Shown here in pieces: positions 7,604 to 13,837 of a stretch of DNA of 19,254 nucleotides. The DNA is taken from contig DCHA01000072.1 of the NCBI GenBank assembly GCA_002315535.1, forward strand, positions 1 to 19,254, given 5' to 3'. The notes under the pieces were generated by a model, which worked only from the letters and a program-made list of their open reading frames with translations, did no database searches and was not told where the DNA came from. Source of the DNA: Firmicutes bacterium UBA1764. Lineage in GTDB: Bacteria > Bacillota > Clostridia > Peptostreptococcales > Anaerovoracaceae. Made by a program: the position numbers and the translations under genes. The first letter of the stretch is position 1. Each line of letters starts with the position of its first letter.

Positions 7604-9217
7604 ATGGAACACAAAGTTGAAATAAAGGATATTAGGGTGGCTGAGGGGCTGAGTCAGGCTGACTTTGCCAAGAAGTATCAGATTCCGGTCAGGACGCTGC
7701 AGGAGTGGGAGCAGGGGCGCAGTAAGCCTCCGGCATATGTGGAGTCGATGATCAGGTGGATGTCGGTACACAGATCTTTAGAGGAGCGTCTTGAGGCTTT
7801 TTATGGGAAGCCTATTGAGGATATTTTGTCCGTAGAGTCTGATTCGGATAAGGATTATCCGTCCATCGATGAGTTGTTTGCTGAATATGATGGTGATTAT
7901 AAGCCGGAAGAAATGGCTGCTGCTGGGATGCTTGAAAAAGAGATAATTAAGAGTATCCCAATATATGGCGTGGTCGAGGGTTTTTACGGGCGGGCTTGGA
8001 CTTTTGAGGACAGGTGCAGCATGATTGATTTCATGGCCGGAGTGGGCATGAATACGTACATTTATGCACCTAAAAATGATCCGTATCACAGGGAGTTTTG
8101 GCGTTTGCCGTATCCGGAGTCTGAGCGAGCTGAGTTGAGGCGGCTGCTTTCGTTCGCGAGGGAGCGTGGCGTCGAGCTTATTTTTGCTGTGTCTCCGGGC
8201 ATGGGGCTTCGCTATGAGGATGGCGCGTTTGAAGAGGACGCTGCTGTGCTGATTGGAAAGCTTGCGGCAATGCACGAGCTGGGCTTTAGACGCTTTGCGG
8301 TGTTCTTTGATGATATTGAGGCGGCGGATGGCGGGCGCCAGGCGGCTTTGCTGAATTTGGTGAATCGCGAGTTTGTGCGCCGCTATGAGGGCGTGGGGCC
8401 GCTGATCACGGTGCCGACGGAATATTTCACGGAGAATATTTTTAGAGGCGGCGAGGTGAAGCCGTATTCTGCGGCGTTTGCGGCGGGGCTTGATGAGGAT
8501 ATCGTTGTGCTTTTCACTGGCCGTGAGGTTTGCCCGGATGGCCTTTCGCGCGGGGATGTTTCGCTGTTTAGGTCGGTGTACGGGGATAGGCCGATTGGGC
8601 TTTGGTGGAATTATCCGGTGAATGATTATCTCCCGAGCAAGCCGGCTCTGGGGCCGATTGACATTGATGCGTCGGAGGCGATTGAGGGTGTTTCGTGTTT
8701 CTTTATGAATCCGATGGACCGCGTGGAGATGTCAAAGATCGCGCTGTATACTGGGGCGGATTTTGCGCGGGATCCTGCTGGCTATGATGCTGAGGCGTCT
8801 TGGGTTTGCGCGATTGATGAATTGTTCGGGGATTTGGCTGATGAGATGAGACTGTTTGCGTCGGAGCACCAGAGGCTCGAGGGCCGCTTTGCGCACATCG
8901 GACGTGATGATGCGCCGGAGCTTGCGCGGATGTATGAGGGGTTTTGGGATGATGCGCGTGGCGCGAAGGAACTGATTGCGGCGCTTGAAGATTATGTGCT
9001 GGCGTACAGGCGTCTTCGCGAGCGCCTGCCTGAAAAGTACCTGGCTGAGATTGCGGGTAATCTTGATAATCAAATTGATTCCAAGAGCAAGAATATAGAG
9101 CTGCTGGGCAGCTTTATTGCCGGCGAGATTGATGCAGATGCGGCACGCTCCGGCATTAAAGAAAACCTGTGCAAGATTGAAGATTCATATGAGAGTAAGA
9201 TATTGTTCCCGGTGTAA
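7604..9217 (+). CDS. XRE-type HTH fused to GH84 (O-GlcNAcase-like) glycoside hydrolase
   Basis: 537 aa. Residues about 9-50 form a Cro/C1-type HTH (LSQADFAKKY...LQEWEQGRSKPP). A linker rich in acidic residues follows (about 60-118). Residues about 120-400 match the GH84 catalytic domain: VVEGFYGRAW (123-132), YIYAPKNDPYH (152-162, with substrate-contacting K157), catalytic Asp pair in FFDDIE (D236/D237), Y274, T305 in LFTG, WWNYPVNDY (N336, D341) and N369 in MNPM. These correspond to the key residues known from bacterial O-GlcNAcases, which use substrate-assisted catalysis to remove beta-GlcNAc. The C-terminal 140 residues look helical. There is no signal peptide, so unlike most bacterial GH84 enzymes it should be cytoplasmic. 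An operator-like dyad covers the promoter. The true substrate (protein O-GlcNAc, muropeptide or other) is unknown. Confidence 0.85.
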   Translation: MEHKVEIKDIRVAEGLSQADFAKKYQIPVRTLQEWEQGRSKPPAYVESMIRWMSVHRSLEERLEAFYGKPIEDILSVESDSDKDYPSIDELFAEYDGDYKPEEMAAAGMLEKEIIKSIPIYGVVEGFYGRAWTFEDRCSMIDFMAGVGMNTYIYAPKNDPYHREFWRLPYPESERAELRRLLSFARERGVELIFAVSPGMGLRYEDGAFEEDAAVLIGKLAAMHELGFRRFAVFFDDIEAADGGRQAALLNLVNREFVRRYEGVGPLITVPTEYFTENIFRGGEVKPYSAAFAAGLDEDIVVLFTGREVCPDGLSRGDVSLFRSVYGDRPIGLWWNYPVNDYLPSKPALGPIDIDASEAIEGVSCFFMNPMDRVEMSKIALYTGADFARDPAGYDAEASWVCAIDELFGDLADEMRLFASEHQRLEGRFAHIGRDDAPELARMYEGFWDDARGAKELIAALEDYVLAYRRLRERLPEKYLAEIAGNLDNQIDSKSKNIELLGSFIAGEIDADAARSGIKENLCKIEDSYESKILFPV

Positions 9218-9222
9218 AAAAG

Positions 9223-9246
9223 CCATTTGGGGACAGGTTCCGTGGT
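9223..9246 (+). repeat. Short dispersed repeat (GGGGACAGGTTCC core), copy 1
   Basis: A 24-base sequence from CCATTTGG to CCGTGGT, identical to 10934-10957, located five bases after the stop of the HTH-GH84 gene. Its ends CCA and TGG can pair. Confidence 0.8.
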
Positions 9247-9263
9247 TTAATAAAGGAAATATT

Positions 9264-10289
9264 ATGATGCAAATACAAGAAGAAAACAGAGGCAATATCG
9301 TTATTTACCAGTCTGAAAATGGCGACACCAAGATTGATGTTCATTTCCAGGATGAAACTGTTTGGTTGACGCAGGCACAGCTTTGTGAACTTTATCAAAC
9401 AAGCAAGGCTAATGTCAGCGAGCATATTAAAAATATTTTTGAGGAAGAAGAATTGGATGAGATTTCAGTTGTTCGGAAAATCCGAACAACTGCTGCTGAT
9501 GGTAAATCATACGCGGTAAACCACTACAATCTTGACATGATTATTTCTCTGGGATATCGAATCAAATCCTCTATTGCTACACAATTCCGTCGTTGGGCAA
9601 CAGAGCGATTAAATGAGTACATGATTAAGGGATTCACCATGGATGACGAACGTTTGAAAAATCTTGGTGGAGGAAATTATTGGCATGAGCTTTTAGATCG
9701 CATCCGTGATATCCGCTCTTCTGAGAAGGTGATGTATCGTCAGGTGCTTGACCTTTATGCAACCAGCGTGGATTATAATCCTAAGAGTGAAGAATCTGTT
9801 GCTTTTTTCAAAATGGTTCAGAACAAGCTCCACTTTGCAGCGCACGGGCATACGGCCGCTGAGGTTATTTTTGAGCGTGCAGATGCAGAAAAACCGTTTA
9901 TGGGGCTGACGTCATTTGCGGGGGACTTTCCAACTGCAAAGGATATTACCGTTGCAAAGAATTATCTTTCTTCGGATGAACTGAAAATTCTAAATAATTT
10001 GGTTTCGGGATATTTCGATTTTGCTGAAATTCAAGCAATGCGACATAAGCCAATGTATATGAGCGATTATGTGGAAAATCTCGATCGTATTTTGACATCC
10101 GCCGGAGAGGCACTTCTTACTGATGCTGGGACGGTCAGTCATGAACAGGCGATGGAAAAGGCAAAAATGGAATATAGAAAATATCAGGTCCAGAATTTAT
10201 CACCTGTGGAAGAAGAGTATTTAAAGACGATTCATACTATTGAAAAAACAGCGAAAAAAGGTGAGCAGAAAGAAAGCTCCGGTAAATGA
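9264..10289 (+). CDS. rhuM: RhuM family protein
   Basis: 341 aa from the ATG at 9264; AAAGGAAA precedes it at 9252-9259, and the frame upstream lies within the previous gene and repeat. The sequence carries the RhuM signatures: an N-terminal segment VWLTQAQLCELYQTSKANVS, SVVRKIRTTAADGKSY, NHYNLDMIISLGYRIKS and FRRWATERLNEYMIKGF. The length fits the family (about 330-345). RhuM was named from a Salmonella pathogenicity island; its biochemical role is not settled, and the N-terminal part resembles a DNA-binding module. It lies 46 bases after the HTH-GH84 gene and 10 bases before the VanY-like gene, so co-transcription is possible, although the repeat at 9223 intervenes. Codons for SVVRKIRTT contain a perfect 12-bp inverted repeat. 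Confidence 0.85.
   Translation: MMQIQEENRGNIVIYQSENGDTKIDVHFQDETVWLTQAQLCELYQTSKANVSEHIKNIFEEEELDEISVVRKIRTTAADGKSYAVNHYNLDMIISLGYRIKSSIATQFRRWATERLNEYMIKGFTMDDERLKNLGGGNYWHELLDRIRDIRSSEKVMYRQVLDLYATSVDYNPKSEESVAFFKMVQNKLHFAAHGHTAAEVIFERADAEKPFMGLTSFAGDFPTAKDITVAKNYLSSDELKILNNLVSGYFDFAEIQAMRHKPMYMSDYVENLDRILTSAGEALLTDAGTVSHEQAMEKAKMEYRKYQVQNLSPVEEEYLKTIHTIEKTAKKGEQKESSGK
9466..9492 (+). repeat. Perfect 12-bp inverted repeat inside the RhuM gene
   Basis: CAGTTGTTCGGA (9466-9477) and TCCGAACAACTG (9481-9492) are exact reverse complements with three A between them. The repeat lies in the codons of the conserved SVVRKIRTT segment. Confidence 0.9.
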
Positions 10290-10299
10290 GGTGAAAGTT

Positions 10300-10932
10300 A
10301 TGAAGAAGTTATTATGTTTAGGTATGATAGTGGTAATGGCGGTAGTCGGGCTTTGTGGCTGCGGGGCTGACAAGGCTGATTATCTGGTTCTTGTAAATAA
10401 GAGCAATCTGATTGATTCGGGTTTTGTTGATACTATTGAGCTTGTGGAAGTTGGGACTGTGTACGACAGCACGGCGCAGATCGAGGCGAAGGCTCTGGCG
10501 GCATATGAGGATTTGAAGGCGGCTCTGCTTAATGAGGGTGTTGAGATAGGCATTGACTCCGGATACAGAAGTGTCGAAAAGCAAGAGCAAATCATGGCCG
10601 AGTTCACTGAAAAGTACGGCGAGGAATACGCGAAGAAGACTGTTGCAGTGCCGGGCACGAGCGAGCATCATACGGGGCTTGCGATTGATATTGTGCCGAA
10701 GGTTGACGGCGAGTGGGTCGTTGAAAACGAGGACATGATGAAGGAGACTGAGGTGTTCGCGGTGATTCATGAGAAGCTTGCGAAGTACGGGTTCATCATT
10801 AGATATCCGGAGGGAAAGGAAGATATCACTGGCTATTCGTACGAGCCTTGGCACTTAAGATATGTTGGGGTTAGTGCCGCAAAGAAGATCAGCGCTAAGG
10901 GAATTACGCTCGAGGAGTATTTGAGTAAGTAG
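10300..10932 (+). CDS. VanY-like D-alanyl-D-alanine carboxypeptidase lipoprotein (M15B)
   Basis: 210 aa from the ATG at 10300, preceded by GAGGTGAAAG. The N-terminus MKKLLCLGMI...GLCGC is a lipoprotein signal with lipobox LCGC, giving a lipidated Cys21, so the enzyme should be anchored outside the membrane. The peptidase domain has SGYR (87-90), SEHHTGLAID (121-130, zinc ligands H123 and D130) and EPWH (182-185, catalytic E182 and zinc ligand H185), the full M15B set. The family removes the terminal D-Ala from peptidoglycan stem peptides. No vancomycin resistance genes are near, so this is more likely a wall-remodelling enzyme. A terminator follows at 10992. Confidence 0.9.
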   Translation: MKKLLCLGMIVVMAVVGLCGCGADKADYLVLVNKSNLIDSGFVDTIELVEVGTVYDSTAQIEAKALAAYEDLKAALLNEGVEIGIDSGYRSVEKQEQIMAEFTEKYGEEYAKKTVAVPGTSEHHTGLAIDIVPKVDGEWVVENEDMMKETEVFAVIHEKLAKYGFIIRYPEGKEDITGYSYEPWHLRYVGVSAAKKISAKGITLEEYLSK

Positions 10933-10959
10933 ACCATTTGGGGACAGGTTCCGTGGTCT
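10931..10959 (+). repeat. Short dispersed repeat (GGGGACAGGTTCC core), copy 2
   Basis: Contains the same 24 bases as 9223-9246. Here the ends extend to a 6-bp inverted repeat, AGACCA (10931-10936) and TGGTCT (10954-10959), and the stop codon TAG of the VanY-like gene forms its left edge. Confidence 0.8.
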
Positions 10960-10991
10960 AATTTGGATAATTTTTACAGCAATGCGTGACG

Positions 10992-11030
10992 AGGACAGGT
11001 TGTCATTTTGGATGACCTGTCTATTTTTTT
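10992..11030 (+). terminator. Intrinsic terminator after the VanY-like gene
   Basis: GACAGGT pairs with ACCTGTC, extended by CAT/ATG across a two-base bulge, with a short loop, followed by TATTTTTTT (to 11030). Confidence 0.8.
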
Positions 11031-11042
11031 ACGGAGAACTAC

Positions 11043-11153
11043 AATCGCCCTAAGGGGCTCTTGTGGCCTGCCAGCATAGCATGTTCGGATTGTAGCTGGC
11101 ACGCCGGCTATATGTGACGCCGGTGCCAGCCCTCCATGCTATGGGCAGGCCGG
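11043..11153 (+). repeat. Palindromic element, copy P1
   Basis: A ~110-base element that can form a long interrupted hairpin. The outer stem is GGCCTGCC plus CATAGCATG (11065-11083) with CATGCTATG plus GGCAGGCC (11135-11151), 17 bp with a two-base bulge. The inner stem is GCTGGCACGCCGGC (11095-11108) with GCCGGTGCCAGC (11119-11130). An inverted copy (P2) lies at 13838-13946. I do not recognise the family. Confidence 0.8.
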
Positions 11154-11157
11154 GTGT

Positions 11158-11778
11158 ATTAACAGCTTGCTTTAACAGTTTCCCTGAAATATGTGTCAAG
11201 TGTTTTACAGTTGCATACATATCCACCTGCACTGTTAAGGTTTTGGACAAGAACATAACAGGGGGCACAATTTTACGCTTGTCTGTAAAACAGTAATCAA
11301 CAATCAAAACAAAACTGTTAAGGTGCGTGGGTCTAACTTAACAGCGACCTTAATTTAGTGGGCAAGTGTAAAACAGTTGAGGTGAAATTTGACTGAATTG
11401 TTAAGGTTCGGGGAGAGATGTTAACAGATCTCTTGGAAAACGGGGCAAGTGTAAAACAGGTGAGGTGAAAATTGATTGAAGTGTTTAGGTTCTGAGAGGA
11501 ATGTTAACAGATCTCTTGGAAAGTGGGGTAAGTGTAAAACAGTTGAGGTGAATTTTGGATGAAGTGTTAAAGTTAAGGGCTTGAACTTAACAGTACACGT
11601 AGTTTTAAGGCAAAGTGTAAAACAGTTTGATAGGATTTAGGCTGAAGTGTTATGTTACTACCGTAGACCTAAACAATTAGGCGAATGCGGAGGCGAAGTG
11701 TAAAACACTTCGGCAATATTTAGCCTTAAATGTTATGACTCCGGCAAAAGCATGTTAGTACATAATTGACAAAACGTA
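11158..11778 (+). repeat. 83-bp-period tandem array of dyad motifs
   Basis: This gene-free stretch contains about seven and a half units with an exact 83-base period, starting at 11198, 11281, 11364, 11447, 11530, 11613 and 11696, plus a partial unit on the left (TTAACAG at 11172 is in register). Each unit has three conserved blocks: TGTAAAACAG (unit positions 4-13), TGTTAAGG (about 36-43) and TTAACAG (about 58-64). The sequence between blocks drifts while the spacing does not. The last unit opens with the 15-base dyad AAGTGTAAAACACTT and runs into the promoter at 11766. There is no coding potential worth reporting. Confidence 0.85.
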
Positions 11779-11794
11779 CGTTTTGTACTAATAT
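11766..11794 (+). promoter_or_regulatory. Promoter with perfect 18-bp operator palindrome for the antitoxin-toxin pair
   Basis: TTGACA (11766-11771), a 17-bp spacer and TAATAT (11789-11794). The spacer region is occupied by the perfect palindrome ACAAAACGTACGTTTTGT (11769-11786). This is the classic autoregulated toxin-antitoxin promoter layout. Confidence 0.85.
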
Positions 11795-11822
11795 GAATTT
11801 GATTGAAGAAAGGAGAATCTAT

Positions 11823-12260
11823 ATGGATAGGATTTATCAATCTGCAACAGTGGTACGCAGTAATTTTTCTGACACAATTGATAAGGCAATATATGATAGA
11901 CCTCAGTTTATTAATAGGACGAAGGATGTAACTTTGCTTGTTGGCGCTGAATTATTGAATAGTATTCTATCGTCTTCTGTTATTCATTATTCAGCACATT
12001 ATGATAAGAAAGATAAGATATATGTAATAACCAATACTGAAATCGAGGATATTATCGCTTCGGGCGATTCTTTGGAGGAAGCGGAAACTGACTTGGCGGC
12101 ATCATTGCTGGAATATGCTCATGAATACTATGATGAGTTCGGACTGTACAGCAGGACTCCAAACAGGAAAGGGCACTTGCCTTTTGTTATTAGATTGTTA
12201 TCACTTGATAATGTAGACAAGGTCAAGGAGATGCTGGTATGCCAAAATGGAAAGAGTTAA
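11823..12260 (+). CDS. Antitoxin with Phd/YefM-like N-terminus and HicB-like C-terminus
   Basis: 145 aa from the ATG at 11823, preceded by AAAGGAG. A longer frame from 11766 would start inside the promoter and is rejected. Residues about 5-50 (ATVVRSNFSDTIDKAIYDRP, then FINRTKDVTLLVGAELLNSIL) resemble the DNA-binding Phd/YefM fold. Residues about 60-110 contain IASGDSLEEAETDLAASLLE, like the HicB pattern GdTleEAlenlkeal. The last 22 bases overlap the downstream toxin gene, which fits tight co-translation. It is expected to neutralise the toxin and bind the 18-bp palindrome. Assignment rests on pattern recognition and context. Confidence 0.7.
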   Translation: MDRIYQSATVVRSNFSDTIDKAIYDRPQFINRTKDVTLLVGAELLNSILSSSVIHYSAHYDKKDKIYVITNTEIEDIIASGDSLEEAETDLAASLLEYAHEYYDEFGLYSRTPNRKGHLPFVIRLLSLDNVDKVKEMLVCQNGKS

Positions 12261-12460
12261 AAAGATTCTGTGAAAAGGATGGCTGGGAGTTGTATAAAAA
12301 CACTGACCATTTTTTTTATAGAAAGATGTTGGCAGACGGGACCTTGCTCAGAACAAAGGTGTCAAAGGGCTCCGGCGAGATTCCGAAGGCGCTCTGGAAG
12401 GAAATATTATCAAGGCAGCTTGGTGGAATAACGCAAGAGGAATTCAACAGGAAGATATGA
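12239..12460 (+). CDS. HicA-like toxin
   Basis: 73 aa, starting inside the antitoxin gene with AGGAG nine bases before the ATG. It has the small HicA plan: KELKRFCEKDGWELYKNTDH, then FFYRKMLADGTLLRTKVSKG, then SGEIPKALWKEILSRQLGI-type C-terminus. HicA toxins are small double-stranded-RNA-binding-fold ribonucleases that cleave mRNA; their usual catalytic His sits in a GSHH-like motif. Here the matching position may be the His of NTDHFFYRK, and the later S-H-G-S motif of related proteins reads S-K-G-S, so activity is not certain. The order antitoxin-first is less usual for hicAB but well known. Confidence 0.7.
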   Translation: MPKWKELKRFCEKDGWELYKNTDHFFYRKMLADGTLLRTKVSKGSGEIPKALWKEILSRQLGGITQEEFNRKI

Positions 12461-12497
12461 TACTGAATATGTTGGTAACATTAGCGAGGATAATTCA

Positions 12498-13409
12498 ATG
12501 GAATGTTTCACTTTAAATAATGGCATAAAGATGCCGGCGGTGGGCTTTGGGTGCTACAATCCTGCGGGCGCGGATTACACGGATGTGGTGAAGCGTGCGC
12601 TGGACAATGGCTACAGGCTTTTTGACACTGCCTCGATTTACGGGACCGAGGCCCAGGTGGGGAAGGCTCTGGCGCAAAGCGGACTGGATCGTGGCGAGTA
12701 CATGGTCGAAAGCAAGGCGTGGCTGGATGAACTTGGGCATGACAATGTGCTGAGGGCCTTTGATCGGTCGATGGATCGCACGGGGCTTGACTACATTGAC
12801 ATTTACATCATCCACTGGCCGAGGCAGTACGCGGTGTGTGATGCGGTGCCAGGCTATGATTTGGTGCAGGGCGATTTGCCGTACGGCCGGAGCCAAGGCT
12901 GGAAAGACTTGCTGTCGGAAACCTACGCTGCGCTGGAAGAGCTTTACGCGAAGGGGCTGATTCGTGGCATCGGGCTTTCGAATTTTTTGCCGCATCATGT
13001 GATGCACATTTTGGATGTATGCAAGGTAAAGCCGGTTACTGATCAGCTTGAGCTGCACATTGGCTATACACAGGCAGAGGCCGTTAGGTTTGCGCAGGAT
13101 AACGGACTTGTTTGTCAGGCGTGGAGTCCGCTTGCGCGCGGGCGTTTTATGAACGATGGCTTTGTTGTGTCGATGGCGGAAAAATACGGTGTCAGCGTTT
13201 CGCAGCTTGCGCTACGCTTTCTGAATCAGGCGGGAGTGGTGGTGCTTCCAAAGGCCACTCGCGACGAGAACCAGTGTATGAACTTGGACATCTTCGGGTT
13301 CGAAATTTCAAAAGAAGATTATTATCTTCTGGCGTGCATGCTCCCCGCCTTTTGCGGCATGGAGCACCCGGACTTTTTGATTCCGGGCGTCAGAAGCACT
13401 ATAGAGTAA
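12498..13409 (+). CDS. Aldo/keto reductase
   Basis: 303 aa, with GAGG ten bases before the ATG. All four catalytic residues of the family are visible: D43 and Y48 in LFDTASIYG, K73 in ESKAW and H106 in IIHWP. The barrel continues with GLIRGIGLSNF, QLELHIGYTQ, AWSPLARG and the cofactor-binding VVLPKAT. It is an NADPH-dependent carbonyl reductase, most like the 2,5-diketo-D-gluconate reductase/AKR5 type, but the insert between H106 and GLIRG is longer than usual and the substrate is unknown. It lies 37 bases downstream of the toxin gene and may be read through from it; no functional link is evident. Confidence 0.9.
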   Translation: MECFTLNNGIKMPAVGFGCYNPAGADYTDVVKRALDNGYRLFDTASIYGTEAQVGKALAQSGLDRGEYMVESKAWLDELGHDNVLRAFDRSMDRTGLDYIDIYIIHWPRQYAVCDAVPGYDLVQGDLPYGRSQGWKDLLSETYAALEELYAKGLIRGIGLSNFLPHHVMHILDVCKVKPVTDQLELHIGYTQAEAVRFAQDNGLVCQAWSPLARGRFMNDGFVVSMAEKYGVSVSQLALRFLNQAGVVVLPKATRDENQCMNLDIFGFEISKEDYYLLACMLPAFCGMEHPDFLIPGVRSTIE

Positions 13410-13445
13410 ACCAATCGAGACCTGTCCCCGAGTGGATCTTTTTGA
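13407..13445 (-). repeat. Short dispersed repeat at the stop codon of the aldo/keto reductase
   Basis: TAAACCAATCG (13407-13417) begins with the stop codon and is followed by GACCTGTCCCCGAGTG, the reverse complement of the GGGGACAGGT core. The left part recurs twice at 19219-19240. The right part recurs, altered, at 15429-15450. Confidence 0.7.
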
Positions 13446-13452
13446 AACAGAA

Positions 13453-13482
13453 TTGCTACTTGTATCTTAAACAGAATATGAT
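13453..13482 (+). promoter_or_regulatory. Promoter of small RNA 2
   Basis: TTGCTA (13453-13458), an 18-bp spacer and TATGAT (13477-13482). Confidence 0.7.
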
Positions 13483-13488
13483 AAAATG

Positions 13489-13583
13489 AATGCAGAAAGA
13501 GAACCGATGAACGGTTGCTCTGTTGAAGTTTAAAAGATTACTCCGTTAACTTTGTGAGAGTTTTGGACGGAGTAATTTTTTTT
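13489..13583 (+). ncRNA. Putative antisense/antitoxin small RNA of type I cassette 2
   Basis: A transcript of about 90 nt between the promoter at 13453-13482 and the terminator ending at 13583. Its 5' end contains AGAAAGAGAACC (13494-13505), the same start as small RNA 1 and, read in the other direction, as both toxin mRNAs. GAGAACCG can pair with CGGTT-CTC through a one-base bulge. The role is inferred from the convergent arrangement with the toxin peptide at 13585. Confidence 0.65.
13537..13583 (+). terminator. Intrinsic terminator of small RNA 2
   Basis: ATTACTCCGT (13537-13546) pairs with ACGGAGTAAT (13567-13576), followed by a run of eight T. On the minus strand only CTTTT follows the stem, so it should stop the small RNA better than the toxin mRNA. 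Confidence 0.85.
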
Positions 13584-13584
13584 A

Positions 13585-13686
13585 TTACTGTTTCTTTCTC
13601 TGGATTAGTTTGATGAGGAGTTCCATTACATCAACAATTAGAGCAGCTATGGCAACAACCGTAGCAATAATCTCGTATGTACTCAT
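13585..13686 (-). CDS. Holin-like type I toxin peptide (33 aa), cassette 2
   Basis: A 33-residue peptide beginning MSTYEIIATVVAIAALIVDV and ending in the basic IQRKKQ. The start MSTYE is typical of the putative holin-like toxin family of Firmicutes. A single hydrophobic helix spans about residues 6-27, with internal acidic residues. GGAGGG lies nine bases before the ATG. In the leader, GGCTT and AAGCC flank the ribosome binding site and could pair. It diverges strongly from the cassette 1 peptide, while the promoters and leader starts are nearly identical. Confidence 0.75.
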   Translation of the reverse strand: MSTYEIIATVVAIAALIVDVMELLIKLIQRKKQ

Positions 13687-13755
13687 AATGGCTTTCCCTC
13701 CGAAAAAATAATTCAGAGCAAGCCGTCCACCGTTAAGGTTCTCTTTCTAGAAAGA

Positions 13756-13785
13756 ATAATATCACATTATTTACAAATAATGCAA
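13756..13785 (-). promoter_or_regulatory. Promoter of toxin mRNA 2
   Basis: On the minus strand: TTGCAT (13785-13780), an 18-bp spacer and TATTAT (13761-13756), as in cassette 1. Transcription would begin close to AGAAAGAGAACC (13748-13737). Confidence 0.7.
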
Positions 13786-13807
13786 GTGAAATTATGGAAA
13801 TTTTATT

Positions 13808-13834
13808 CTGCCCGCTAGGGCAGTTTTTTATTTT
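13808..13834 (+). terminator. Strong plus-strand intrinsic terminator between cassette 2 and P2
   Basis: CTGCCC (13808-13813), loop GCTA, GGGCAG (13818-13823), then TTTTTTATTTT. It would stop any plus-strand read-through from the aldo/keto reductase before P2 and the IS element. Confidence 0.85.
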
Positions 13835-13837
13835 CCC

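Noticed and set aside
10553..10738. Alternative plus-strand frame within the VanY-like gene
   Set aside because: The VanY-like frame carries the zinc ligands and the lipobox; the other frame is a shadow.
11043..11153. Integron attC site
   Set aside because: The long imperfect palindrome is suggestive, but the paired core sites (RYYYAAC/GTTRRRY) are not at the ends and there is no integrase gene.
11114..11296. Short frames across P1 and the start of the 83-bp array, both strands
   Set aside because: They run through a palindrome and tandem repeats, lack ribosome binding sites and resemble nothing known to me.
11158..11778. Type III toxin-antitoxin RNA repeat array
   Set aside because: Repeats upstream of a toxin gene fit superficially, but the units are longer than in ToxIN-type arrays, there is no terminator between array and gene, the strong promoter lies after the array, and the downstream genes are a protein-protein pair.
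11158..11778. CRISPR array
   Set aside because: Conserved blocks are short and degenerate, three per 83-bp unit, and the bases between are partly conserved between neighbours. No cas genes are present.
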